Source: Unio delphinus | Taxonomy: Eukaryota > Mollusca > Bivalvia > Unionida > Unionidae | DNA: 64,000 bases | Direction of reading: 5' to 3' | NCBI GenBank assembly: GCA_029339505.1 | Contig: JAQISU010000233.1 | Coordinates: forward strand, 4,574,001-4,638,000 | In this document: one piece after another, positions 43,370 through 54,207 of the stretch | Layout of the letters: each line of letters starts with the position of its first letter | How positions within the stretch are numbered: the stretch's first letter is position 1 | The notes under the pieces: model-generated | Databases searched by the model: none | What the model was told of the DNA's origin: nothing | Seen by the model: only the letters and a program-made list of their open reading frames with translations | Made by a program: the position numbers and the translations under genes

Positions 43370-43722
43370 TTTCTGACTTGTTCATGACAAGGCGTCCGCC
43401 ACTGAAGTGGGAGGTCGTCGGTTCGATCCCCAGCCGAGTCATACCAAAGACTTACAAAAATGGTACTAACAGCTGTCTCGCTTGACTCTCAGCATTAAGA
43501 GGTTAGTGTTAGGACTGGTCGGCCTGGTGTCAGGATAATGTGCCTGGGTGAGACATCATGCTAGATGTCTGCAGTATGATGTCTCAGTGCTAGGGTTAGG
43601 GTTAGGGTCTTCCTAACCCTAACCCTAACCTCACTATAAACTGCCTCACTGCAGACATCGTAGCGATATGACTGAAAAATTGTAAAAGCTACGTTAAATA
43701 TCCTAATCAAACAAACAAACAA
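43370..43722 (+). mobile_element. SINE family A, copy 2, with telomere-like insert
   Basis: Head with B-box GGTTCGATCCC, body GGACTGGTCGGCCTGGTGTC and 3' end CGTTAAATATCCTAATC followed by a (CAAA)n tail. Relative to copy 1 at 33740-34056 it carries about 40 extra bases of inverted telomeric repeat (43590-43630). Confidence 0.85.
43590..43630. repeat. Inverted TTAGGG telomeric palindrome
   Basis: Two and a half TTAGGG units (43591-43607), a short TCTTC joint, then CCTAACCC units in the opposite sense up to 43630. It lies inside a SINE at a point where the sister copy has no such sequence. Confidence 0.95.
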
Positions 43723-45389
43723 ACAAACAAATAATATTGGAGATCGGTTTATCTTTAAGATTGAAAAGTCACACTCGTCGTCGCTTACTTACTCGTTAAA
43801 ATGATGTGATCGTTTCATGATCATTGTTGATTCGAATACGATTTAACTCTTCTTCTCTCTCCTTCTATAGAGCTATTAAATCTATGTTTTGATAACGTCT
43901 TGCCATACTTAACATTTCCGAGTTCTAAATGACTACATGAAATAAAATGGACTTGAACCTATAAATGCTACATTTACTCTTTGACTTGGTAACCAAAAAG
44001 TTATATCGGACGTTTCCTATTTTACAATACACACAAGCATACAACTTTACAAATGTATAGTACTTTAATCATTCTAGCGTGAGAAGAAAAAATATTATTT
44101 TGTATGTCACATAAAACTTCACCTGTATTTGTAATAAATCTTTTACGGACGATTTGGTAGAAGACCCGAAATATGCTGGTTTGCAAAACTGTCACTAAAT
44201 ATTGCTGCTGTGAAAAGTCCGTTTCAAGGTTGTATTATTTTGTAATCTGTCGTCGATATAGACCCAAAACATTAATTTACAAAACAATTCACTCTTGCCA
44301 TTTCAGAACATACAACAAACGCCCACCGCTTTGACATATCAAGATTTATGATAAATGAAAATTGTGTAATACGCAATCCAAAACACAAACGACAGCATTG
44401 TCAATATAGAACTTTGCGAGAAATTTTGCACTTATAAAAACGTAATCTACGCATAGAAACACAGACACACACACTCATTATCTACTATGAACACAGAAGG
44501 GGAATAAAATAACCCCCATATCTACTATCAACAAAAACTTACCTGAAGACAGACATACAGACAGACAAACAGAAGGGGTAGAAAATAACCCCAATATCTA
44601 TCAACAAAAACGTGCGCGAAGGCACACACTGTCTACCATCATCACATAAGGTAAGATAAAACTCAATACCTACTATCAGCACAGAAGGGAAGAAAATAAC
44701 TAAATAAAAAAATAATAATATATATTATCAACACAAAAGGGAATTAAAAACCCTGCACATTATATACTATCCACATAGTGTAGGGAAGGGTCTTTTTGTA
44801 TAGACAAAACACACAAACACATACGTACGCACGCACGCCCACATGTGTTACTGCATTGGGTGACTAAGTCTTTAGACTTGTGTTTTGAGAGATGGGCAGA
44901 CTAAATTAGCATTACATTCGAGAGATAAAGAAAGAATGGTAAAAAAAAAACGGAAAAGAAGCAATCCATTTTTAGTTCGCTTATATTTTTGCAGAATTAT
45001 AGAAAACAAAAAAATTAAGAAAACCATTCATTCTATATATACACTTCATTGTTTTCATTCATTTATCACTTTATAATAAAGCGTGTTATGTATTGTCAAC
45101 TAACTGATATTATAACATTTGCAAATATATTCAAAAATCTAACAGATTCCTTGTTTCGCAGCACACGGTACCAACAAATGTTCACAAATCTAAGGTCATG
45201 GGAAACAATAAATAAGCAGCACCAAAACGCGCCTTGTTCTATCGTCAGACTAAACTGCAAGACAGTAGCTCAAACATTGTTTCACTTATTCCGAACGTGT
45301 ATTTTTGTTTAGAATTCAGAGTTAACCATAGACATGGTCGTGACATCATTGCAGTGCTAAAATTGGATAAAGCTAAGATACCTGAATTA
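43723..45389. other. No gene seen; degenerate AGAAGGGGA/TATCTACTATCA repeats
   Basis: Between about 44490 and 44780 a loose repeat of roughly 80-100 bp recurs (ACAGAAGGG followed by AAAATAAC and ATATCTACTATCAACA). The remainder is AT-rich without supported coding sequence. Confidence 0.55.
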
Positions 45390-46280
45390 TACAAGCTCGT
45401 TTTTGTTTTAATTTCATCCAACGATTTACTGATTTACAATGTGTAAGATGTAATTTTTTAAATATAAAAATACATGACAAACAGAACAGTTCATATAAGT
45501 GTGGTAACCACTGATCACATTTTTGTCTATAACAATATGGTAGAAGTTGGCTTCTCAGACAAGGATACACATGTTCTCAACGCCATGTGATTTCACTAGG
45601 AAGGTACAGCATGGAAACATTTTATCACCATCTTAACAAAACGTCTGTCGTGATTTAAAATATCCAAGTAAAAAATATTTGTTACCTGGTCAAATCCCAA
45701 CAAATACAATACATTAATGGCGTGACTAGTTATTTAGAAACTCTCCCAAGACAAATATATGGATTCACATCAAGAGCTATGCAAACATTCTGGGAATCTC
45801 GTGACACCAAATCAATCAACACGGGAGAGTAGTGTGAGCAAGAAGACAGCAAAAACAAAAGGAAGAGAGAAAGATCAGACTAAGATGAAGCTGAAGATCC
45901 AAAGAAAAATCATATATAAATGAATCAGAAACCATGACCAGGAGATCACATCAAGATAGTCCAAAAAATATGATGACAAATACAAAAATACTGTCTTATT
46001 CAAACGAATAAGGGATGTAACCTCAGATGCAGATACCGTCTTGGACTATCCAGGACGAGGTTCCCAAGCAAGGATTCTGACAGATAATGCAGCGAGACCC
46101 AAGACAATATTCCCATTTATTCATGGAAGAAAGTACAGAAGATGAGTTAGAAACATTTAACTTTCTTTGGTGATAAACTGTTAAATGTTGAGGACACTCA
46201 CACTCTATTATACCTGGGCAAAGGAAAACAGGAGCTATTAGGAACGCAGCATATTAGTTGATAAATCTGTATTTTTAGTT
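45390..46280. repeat. Duplicated block, left of the Polinton
   Basis: Direct paralogue of parts of 22.7-24.36 kb, interrupted at its right end by a CA/TA microsatellite and the Polinton and resuming at 61484. It lacks about 670 bp (with (GA)n) found in the other copy. Confidence 0.7.
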
Positions 46281-46300
46281 TCAGGAATGTTCCGAAATTG

Positions 46301-46822
<522 letters not shown>

Positions 46823-47458
46823 GAGGGTCATGTAAATTTATTGTTACAAATCCGTGTGGGGCAGACTGAGCATGACTAAAGAAATTTCTAAATTGATTGA
46901 AGTCCATATCAGAACACCATGTCTGCCAAATATTTCGTAGCGTATGTGTATCAACGCCGTTGAATACAGCAAGCATATTACAATTATCTCTGATCACTTT
47001 TGGAATCTGAGTGTAGCGTTGAGTGACATAAATCACGTCCGTGTTTTTATGCCTGCCTCGGGAAAATATTCTAGCAGGATTTTTTTGATTATCTAACATG
47101 ACATCGTCGTATACAACTAAATTGTTGATACTTCCATCGAGGTCATTCACGGATGGCGCCTCGTCAATATCGGTTATAAATTCAATAACATCCTCGCCAG
47201 CAATCTCTGAAGCGTTTTCATTAAAATCTTTTAGCACTTCATAGCATCGTTGGTCGTCTACGCTAGGGGCAATTAAATACAATTTATCCCACTTCATCCA
47301 TCTCATTATTAAATTGAGCAACAATTGCGTTTTACCGGATCCAGATGGTCCGATTATAATTGCGCGGATAGAGTTTGGTAGCGCTGCATGATGCTTCACT
47401 GGTTCTCTTGTTTTAGTCGCTGAAAAATCAATTATATTCATATCTCTATACATAAATT

Positions 47459-47656
47459 ATGGATCTATATTGCGTGAAGTGTAAGGCGCGTACTGGCACA
47501 GATGACTTGACGACGATTACAACTAAAAATAACCGATCAGCGCTTTCTGGTAAATGCGTACAGTGTAGTACAAAGAAATTTAGATTTGTTTCTAAACCCA
47601 AGGAACCCAAGGAACCTTTAAAAAAAAACGAGGAGGTGATATCGCTGCCAAATTAG
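47459..47656 (+). CDS. Zinc-ribbon protein (DUF5679-like)
   Basis: A 65-residue ORF with a CVKC...CVQC zinc ribbon starting at residue 5, like the DUF5679 family common in large DNA viruses and Polintons, then a Lys/Pro-rich tail. Near its end, codons read through nine A residues (47620-47628) and a C, forming the in-frame heptamer A AAA AAC (47623-47629), a canonical -1 slippery site. A PLA2-like frame without its own early ATG lies in the -1 frame right after it. The ORF may therefore be the N-terminal part of a longer product. Function of the ribbon is unknown. Confidence 0.75.
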   Translation: MDLYCVKCKARTGTDDLTTITTKNNRSALSGKCVQCSTKKFRFVSKPKEPKEPLKKNEEVISLPN

Positions 47657-47988
47657 CAAAACTCCCTGGAACTCCATGGGCAAAATACCCCGGAGAAAAA
47701 CACCTTCCAGGGTATAGTTATTGTGGACCGGGAACAAGACTTGATATCAGACTCAATGATCAAAATCAGCCCCGACCCGGTGAGGAACCAATAAACGCTA
47801 TTGATAAGGCCTGTCACCTTCATGATGTTGCTTATAAAAGCAGCAATTTGCAACACAGGCATCTAGCAGATGTGAAATTAATTCATGCGTTGAATGCCAT
47901 TCCTGATAAATCCTTCAAAGAAAAATTGGCTTCATTTTTGATAAAATCGGCTATGAAAAGTAAATTGATGTTAGGTGCTGGTAATTAA
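47596..47988 (+). CDS. Phospholipase A2-like domain (parvovirus VP1 type), -1 frame
   Basis: Open from 47596, after a stop at 47593-47595, to TAA at 47986-47988. It has YCGPGT (calcium-loop type) and the active-site helix DKACHLHDVAY with the catalytic HD pair, then a basic C-terminus. This is the compact PLA2 fold of parvovirus VP1 and of some Polinton and adintovirus proteins, thought to breach membranes during entry. There is no ATG in this frame before the domain; the first is near the C-terminus. Expression would need -1 frameshifting from the zinc-ribbon ORF at 47623-47629, or the gene has lost one base in an A tract. The two halves join smoothly in character (Lys-rich linker). Absent from earlier gene callers' logic because it lacks a start codon. 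Confidence 0.75.
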   Translation, partial: TQGTQGTFKKKRGGDIAAKLAKLPGTPWAKYPGEKHLPGYSYCGPGTRLDIRLNDQNQPRPGEEPINAIDKACHLHDVAYKSSNLQHRHLADVKLIHALNAIPDKSFKEKLASFLIKSAMKSKLMLGAGN

Positions 47989-47995
47989 TAGCAAC

Positions 47996-48941
47996 ATGGA
48001 ATCTATTTACTATTCCCCAAGAGGATACTGGAAGGGTAACGCTGCAATCAGTAAACTCGCTAGCGCCGCAAAAGTGAAAAAAAACCACTGCGGCTCATTG
48101 GTTATCCAAACAGGCACTATGGCAAATTTATCTACCACCGCCTAAACAAATCAATTTCTCGCATTTTGATGTAACCGGACCCAATGAAGTTCATCAGGCT
48201 GATCTATTATTTCTGCCACATGATCGTGGTTACAAATATGCGTTAACTGTAGTTGATATTGCAAGTCGATACAAAGAAGCAGAACCGTTAAAAACAAAAT
48301 CGGCCACTGAAGTCGCTTCTGCATTTGAAAGGATTTATCGACGAGGTCCTCTGCACTGGCCAAATCTGTTACAAGTTGACCCGGGCAAGGAATTTCAGGG
48401 TGCAGTGTTATCTACAATGAAATATCACAATGTCGCTATCAGACGAGGGCATACTGCACTGCATCGTGATCAGGCCATTGTAGAACGGTTTAATAAAACC
48501 CTTGCTGAGCGGTTATTTGGATATCAATATGCAAAAGAATTCATCCAAGAAAAAAGATCCCGTGAATGGGTGAAGAGATTACCAGGTGTAGTTACCGCAC
48601 TGAATAACGAGATTACTAGAACCATCAACATGAAACCTATCAACGCGATTAAAAAGAAGTCGATACCTGAAAAACCACAAAAAGATTTCAAAGAACCAAT
48701 TCTTGGTAGTAATGTCATTGTGAGGTATTTATATGAACCAGGAGAGCTTGAGGGTGGTACAAAAAGGGCTACTGATCCTATTTGGAGCGTCACTACGCAT
48801 AAGATATCTAGTATAACACGATCTACGGGTAGACCTCCAATCTATAAACTGGATTCAACTGCCCCTCAACGGGGTTTTACTAGACAACAATTACAAGTGA
48901 TACCCGAGGATACTCAATTGCCACCCCATGGGCTTAACTAG
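47996..48941 (+). CDS. Polinton integrase (rve, DDE), frameshifted
   Basis: Retroviral-like integrase that would insert the element into host DNA. The start ATG at 47996 opens a Polinton-type N-terminus (YYSPRGYWKG). The frame breaks at an eight-A tract (48077-48084) and the core resumes in the +1 frame. The catalytic triad is visible: Asp in EVHQADLLF, Asp in QVDPGKEF and Glu in AIVERFN, with about 34 residues between the last two. The C-terminal part (VRYLYEPGELEGG, GFTRQQLQVIPEDTQLPP) matches the usual Polinton integrase tail. The single-base break in a homopolymer is either decay or a sequence error; unlike the upstream site its direction does not fit -1 slippage. Confidence 0.9.
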
Positions 48942-49118
48942 CACCCTTGCGTCTATTGCACTCAAGACAAGTCAACATCACATTATTTCTGACATGACCG
49001 AGATTGTTATTTTTTCTGTCTACGGTGAATTGGCGAGGATCCTTATCCGAATACTGCCAACGCATTATACAATTGCAACTCGCGCAGTGATTATTCTGTT
49101 GTTTCTTCAAAGTGATTA
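48942..49118. other. Convergent intergenic gap
   Basis: The 177 bp between the integrase and polymerase 3' ends. A short plus frame here (48928-49122) overlaps the integrase end and has no recognisable feature. Confidence 0.5.
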
Positions 49119-52100
49119 TTAATTCAGCATCAATATCAAATTCTCGTTGTTTTTTTTTTTGTCCTGTTGTTTGTAACCGGATAGTTTTTTATCAATAATA
49201 TCATCATCGCCACCAATGATTTCATCATCGCCTGACTCTGTCAGGACAATTCTTCGAAGTTGATTTATTTTTCGTACTCTAGACACTGCGAGATAGACTA
49301 AATTCGACCATTCTATGCGATTATCTACCATCCAAAGAGTTGTATCCGATATAGTCAATCCCTGTGAAGAATGTATCGTCGCTGCGTATCCTAGCGTCCA
49401 CGGGGATTTATTGGCACGCAATGCATCTTCAACAACATTGATATCAACCAGCACAATATCATTTAATACTAAATTCTGTTTTTCACTTTGTCCTGGAATA
49501 TCAACTTCGATGTTCTGTTTTCGCGTATCCGATGGCCTATAACAAAGAGGCACTGGAAGTGTTGCAAATTTTTGTTTATGCAATTCAAATAACTTCATCT
49601 GAAGTGTGTCCCTGACTATTTTTCTACTTGCAATGATTAAATCGTTTGGTCTCCACATTTCCCAGAACTCATTCATGGGAGTTTCCGAAATTATTTCACG
49701 GGTTATTTCACACTGGATTCTATCCGGTTGTAATCTAATTAGTTTCTTCAATTCCTTTAATTCATTATCAAGTGATCTATGATCGGTATCAATTTCTTCA
49801 TAATAGTCTACAAAACCCTTTAGCCATTCATGGGGGGGATGCACCGACAAATGGTGGTGGTTGTTCGTGATCACCGCACATGACGACTTTTGTATTCTTC
49901 AATAACAACCACTCAAGAAATATTTTTAAGACATCTTCTGACACTGTGTCTATTTCATCCCAAATGATTATTTCAGGAATAAATTTCTCTCCCATGCGCT
50001 CAGGAGTCCATTTATCTCCCTTCCATCGGAAAAAGCTGTGATAAGTGCAAGCATTTACCCCTCTCTGTATCATTTCTCTTGCAAGTCTATGAGTTGGTGT
50101 TAGCACAATCATGTTAGAAACGCTAGCGTTTCCACGACGAAATAACTCAATTGCCCGGGTTGTTTTTCCTGACCCACCACAGCCGTTTAAATAAACTGTT
50201 TTATACAGGCATATTGGATCAGAAATCGGTGGTGCACTAGAAAATTCTGAACACTGATTGCTTTCTAAGTAATTATTTTCAATGGTAACATCTGCTGATG
50301 GAATATAATCATGAATCATTTCTTTCTTAATTCTCCATGATCCCCATTTCTCGTTGCCAGTAGCCTTAAAATCAGCCATTTTGCTATTTATGTAAAATGA
50401 GTCAGTAGCAACTCTAACTGCGGTGGTAGGAAATCTATTGATCATTGAAAACAGATTGATAGAAGCATAACCAAGCATAGAAGCTCTCAAATGTGTGTAC
50501 TGCGGATGGTATCCATCATTGTAGGTAACAATTGTACCCAATTTGGTTCCATCGGACATAAATGCGTCCTTACGATTGACATATAGGCCCTTATTCGTTA
50601 AATCCGCCATTACAAAATCGTATTCAGCGTTGTCTATAATCAATCGTGAAGAATATTTCGTATTATCATCTTTGCCACCTTGGGTAAATTTACCGATTAT
50701 TCTTCGTCCAAGATTTTTTGCTTCATTGTTTCTGATTTCAAATAACTGTCTGGACCAATCCATGATTTGTTGTTCATTAAAATCAGGAAACAGTTTTCGC
50801 TCTTCGCTAATTATTTTTTCTAGATCAGGTTGTGGTAACCAGACTGATTTCTGTGCCCGATAGGATATAATTGCTTCACTGACAATTAATGATTTTAACA
50901 TCTTACAATCAAGCATATACCGTAGTAACACTATTGGCATCCAGTGTTTTTCAGACATGTGTTTACCAATCCAAAGATAACTACACGGATGAAGTCCTTC
51001 AGCCATTTCAAATGATACCACACAAGCGAATCCGGTTAAATCAAAATCAGGAAGTGGTCCATTAATAGCAACACGGGTCATTTCGTGTGTAGGGTGTCCA
51101 AATCGTTTGAAATATTTCTCGCATTCTCCATACCCAAGAAAACTTCCTGGATAACACGCAATCATATCAACTGAAATAACGGTATCAGCGGTGTATTTTG
51201 TGTTCCATAATCCGCCGTGGCTGTATTCAAGACAGGACAATTTGACATCTGATAAGAACTCACTTCGGGTTGGTTTCCGCGTGTTTTTCTTTCTAGCAAA
51301 ATGTGCTGCAATGGATGGTACTGTGAAACAGTTTGCTAATAATTGATCGTCTTCTTCTCTGTCCTCAGAAAACTCACTAGCTAGTTGTTTCATTTGATTC
51401 TGCAGTTCTTCAGTACGGTATAATTCTCCGTTGGGCCTTACAAACTGATCAAATCTGCATTCCTCGTCTGAATTACTATGAAATAGCCACGCTGACACAG
51501 GATCGTTTTTACTCAAATGGTAAATAGCATCAAATAATTTCTGCTCGGTAAAACATTCTTCAGGTCCCAACCCTGCTGGGGATAGATATTTTACGGTTCT
51601 ATCCCGTGGAAATATTGTTACTGCAGATGACCACGCGTGCGCGTTATGATCAATAATTTCAATGGGGTTTCCTTTTTTTGATTGATATTTCGGTTCTTTT
51701 AATACTTCACCGGTGATTGTTCTTACCGATATTGGAAATCTTAATGATGTTTCTAATTTGTCTATATCCTGAATTGTTGCTCCATGCTCTTTTACCGTGA
51801 ACTCCCACTCGGTTATTTTTTTTCGTCTTAGATCAGTGAGTTTATTCCCCCGGGATGCATTTGTGAAGTGTTCTATTATTCGTTCTGCTACACAATTGAG
51901 CCCTGTCGAATATTTCATGGGTGCTAGTTTTGAAATATCAGGTTTTTCATTGAGCGGATAGATCCCGTAAACAACTGCTGTGACAGGATAAGATCTTTCG
52001 TAGTAGGGTTTATCAATTCCGGTCAAAATTCCCGGTTTGGAATCCTGATTCACGGTGACAGTTTTTTTGCCCCTGAGAATGGGTTCAAATTTATCCCTAA

Positions 52101-52797
52101 TAATCCATTTGTCATCTTCACGGATAACGAATTTGATTCGGAAAAAATGACTTTTTTCCCCAACACGTGAAATGATCACTGCTGCCTTTTCATCATTCAT
52201 GGTAGCGTCAACAACACCATCAATTCGAAATGTTGACCAGCAATAAGATGCTCCATCACGCTTGAATTCATTAAAACAGTCTCTGATGGGTTTATCAAGA
52301 ATTTTATTCTTGGGTGTATTAGAAACTATATCAAGATTGAATTGAGCATCCTTCCATGATGATCTCATGTTTCCGTCTCTTGGACGTTTGTTACGTTTTT
52401 TGGGTCTATCGCGATTAAATCTAGGATTGATTTTCAATAATCTCTTAAACTCTTTCATGTTTCCGTCTCTTGGACGTTTGTTACGCTTTTTGGGTCTATC
52501 GATATTAAATCTAGGATTGATTTTTAATAATCTCTTAAACTCTTTCATGTTTCCGTCTCTTGGACGTTTGTTACGTTTGTTTCCGTCTATTGGACGTTTT
52601 TTGGGTCTATCGATATTAAATCTAGGATTGATTTTTAATAATCTCTTAAACTCTTTCATGTTTCCGTCTCTTGGACGTTTTTGACGTTTTTTTGGTCTAT
52701 CGAGATTAAATCTAGGATTGATTTTCAATAATCTCTTGAACTCTCTATCAGCATTGAATTTAGCATTTTTCGAAGTCAATCTCTTGAACTCCTTCAT
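49119..52797 (-). CDS. DNA polymerase B with C-terminal SF1 helicase, one frameshift
   Basis: Replication protein of the element, about 1225 codons. The N-terminus carries lysine/arginine-rich 31-residue repeats (52369-52790). The polymerase palm shows motif A VDMIACYP (about residue 545), motif B-like GRRIIGKFTQGG and motif C ATDSFYI (about residue 800). Exonuclease motifs were not identified with confidence. The same frame continues into a helicase: Walker A GGSGKTT (about residue 874), IIWDEID (about 945) and GDHEQPPP. A seven-G tract on the plus strand (49832-49838) then shifts the frame, and the rest of the helicase (YAATIHSSQGLTI, LVYLAVSRV) lies in a second frame ending at 49119. The polymerase is divergent from the usual Polinton PolB, as its motif C lacks the YxDTDS form. 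The 3' break is in a homopolymer. Confidence 0.87.
52369..52790 (-). repeat. Tandem 93-bp (31-codon) repeats in the polymerase N-terminus
   Basis: Four full or nearly full copies and a partial one encode MKEFKRLLKINPRFN followed by DRPKKRNKRPRDGN. The third copy has about 24 extra bases from a local duplication. Each unit starts with Met, giving several in-frame potential starts. The near identity of units suggests recent expansion. Confidence 0.92.
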
Positions 52798-52821
52798 GCT
52801 ATATAAAAAACAAACATTTAA

Positions 52822-53217
52822 ATGAAAGTTTTATGTATAATGAATCACTGCAAATGGCTCATGATGGGAAATGTAACCCCGTGTAACAAATCATGCAGAA
52901 AAAATGAGTACTATAGGTATCATATGCAAAGTTTTCGACGTGGAAATCTTGGTCCGTTACCCTGTATTCGATGTGGGGTTGGGGTTAAGGGAAGATCACA
53001 ATTGTGTAGTGATTGTGGTGGTAAGCGATATAGGGAATTGAAGCGTTATTATGATAAAAGAATAAAAAATGGACAATCTATCAGAAATTATGACCCTGAA
53101 AAGGCCCTTGACCCTGACAACATCAAGGATAAAATCATAAGAACCCCGCAAGACTATATCGAAAGATTTTCCAGTGATGTAATTATTGAACCAAACACTG
53201 AATTAGACAAACAATAG
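52822..53217 (+). CDS. Small zinc-finger protein, unknown role
   Basis: A 131-residue basic protein with cysteine pairs at 5/10 and 21/25 and a zinc ribbon at 48-51/62-65 (CIRC...CSDC) followed by a basic helix (RELKRYYDKR). It starts 24 bp from the divergent polymerase start. A second start at 52861-52864 (MMGNV) is possible. Nucleic-acid binding is likely from composition, but I do not recognise the family. Confidence 0.65.
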   Translation: MKVLCIMNHCKWLMMGNVTPCNKSCRKNEYYRYHMQSFRRGNLGPLPCIRCGVGVKGRSQLCSDCGGKRYRELKRYYDKRIKNGQSIRNYDPEKALDPDNIKDKIIRTPQDYIERFSSDVIIEPNTELDKQ

Positions 53218-53227
53218 AATAGTATAT

Positions 53228-53722
53228 ATGGACCAAGAATTCAGACCACATCCAGTGATTACAAAATATGAAGCATCCAGTGATGGTACTGTCAGAAACC
53301 GTAGACTAAAGAAACCGGTCGGTGTTGTGAATAATCAAGGGTATTTGAAGTTTACTGTTGGAAAGAAAAATTATCTCATTCATCGTTTCGTATTTGAATG
53401 TTTTAATGGATTGATCAAAGATGGTTTTGTTATTTATCACAAGGATTCTAATCCAAAGAATAATTCTGTATCCAATCTGCAGGCTATCACACTGAGTGAG
53501 AATTCCAAACGAGGAAGAGCTGGCACTTGCAAAACGGTTTGGAAGAGACCTGTGACATCTTTGAATACAACAACTAATGAAGAAAAAATATTTCAATCAT
53601 TATATGAAGCCGGTAAATTTTTCGATATTTGTGGACCGTCAGTACGAAAAGTTGCAGAGGGGGTTTATCGATCGGCTATTTCAAAAAAGACGGGGCAAAA
53701 AGTTCAATTTAGTTATGTCTAA
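53228..53722 (+). CDS. NUMOD4/HNH homing-endonuclease-like protein
   Basis: A 164-residue ORF. The N-terminal YEASSDGTVRN is a NUMOD4-type DNA-recognition motif, followed by an HNH_3-type core: IHRFVFECFNG, VIYHKDSNPKNN and SVSNLQ. The C-terminal region (SLYEAGKF, then a helix and a short strand) resembles NUMOD1. Such proteins nick or cut DNA and are frequent freestanding homing endonucleases of phages and large viruses. It follows the zinc-finger gene by 10 bp and ends overlapping the next frame at TAATG. Confidence 0.85.
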   Translation: MDQEFRPHPVITKYEASSDGTVRNRRLKKPVGVVNNQGYLKFTVGKKNYLIHRFVFECFNGLIKDGFVIYHKDSNPKNNSVSNLQAITLSENSKRGRAGTCKTVWKRPVTSLNTTTNEEKIFQSLYEAGKFFDICGPSVRKVAEGVYRSAISKKTGQKVQFSYV

Positions 53723-53766
53723 TGCGTCATAATTTCCAATTAGAGATATGTCATACTTATAGAATA

Positions 53767-54123
53767 ATGAATTCTGAAAACATGAATAGCATCATAGTTG
53801 AAATAGCAAAATTGAAAAATCAGGATATCAAACTATCAGATGGATTAAATCCTGACCAAATTGTGTCTGATTTTCAGGATATTGAATACGGAGTTAGCAC
53901 TAACAAATATATGCTACCCAAGAAATATGCACTCATCAAAAAAATTCAGAATTCTATTAAAGACTCTCTTTCATTTTCCAGTGACATCAGTGTGTTCGTT
54001 CCGTTGTATACTATCGTAGAGGGAATACGAAAAGAATTAGGTAACGAATACGAATTGAAAAAAGAAGTCAACTCTAAAATTAGAAACCTACGAGCATTAA
54101 TTCAAGAAAATGAACAATTTTGA
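53767..54123 (+). CDS. Unknown, helical protein
   Basis: An open frame from 53722; the Met at 53767 (MNSENM) is preferred because the earlier ATG overlaps the HNH stop. It encodes about 118 residues, mostly charged and helical, with a C-terminal coiled-coil-like stretch (KKEVNSKIRNLRALIQE). No family recognised. Its collinear position with the preceding genes supports it being real. Confidence 0.55.
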   Translation: MNSENMNSIIVEIAKLKNQDIKLSDGLNPDQIVSDFQDIEYGVSTNKYMLPKKYALIKKIQNSIKDSLSFSSDISVFVPLYTIVEGIRKELGNEYELKKEVNSKIRNLRALIQENEQF

Positions 54124-54200
54124 TTGCCCGACCATTGATTGCCCCGACTCTTATCATTTTTTGATTGCCCGATTATTTATCATTTTTTTTAGCCGACCCT
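54121..54200 (+). promoter_or_regulatory. Repeated TTGATTGCCCGA motifs between gene sets
   Basis: Three copies of (T)TGATTGCCC(C)GA and two of TTTATCATTTTTT or TTATCATTTTTT occur in about 75 bp between the replication-side genes and the virion cluster. Short repeats at such a junction could be binding sites for a regulator or replication factor; this is inference. Confidence 0.35.
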
Positions 54201-54207
54201 CAGAGGG

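Noticed and set aside
48079..48085. A AAA AAC in the integrase as a programmed -1 site
   Set aside because: The heptamer is in frame, but the integrase core resumes in the +1 frame, so -1 slippage would not join the parts; an indel fits better.
48928..49122. 64-codon plus-strand ORF after the integrase
   Set aside because: It overlaps the integrase C-terminus in another frame and has no recognisable feature.
50543..50863. Plus-strand ORFs inside the polymerase (also 49315-49542 and 52367-52684)
   Set aside because: Antisense shadows of the polymerase-helicase frame.
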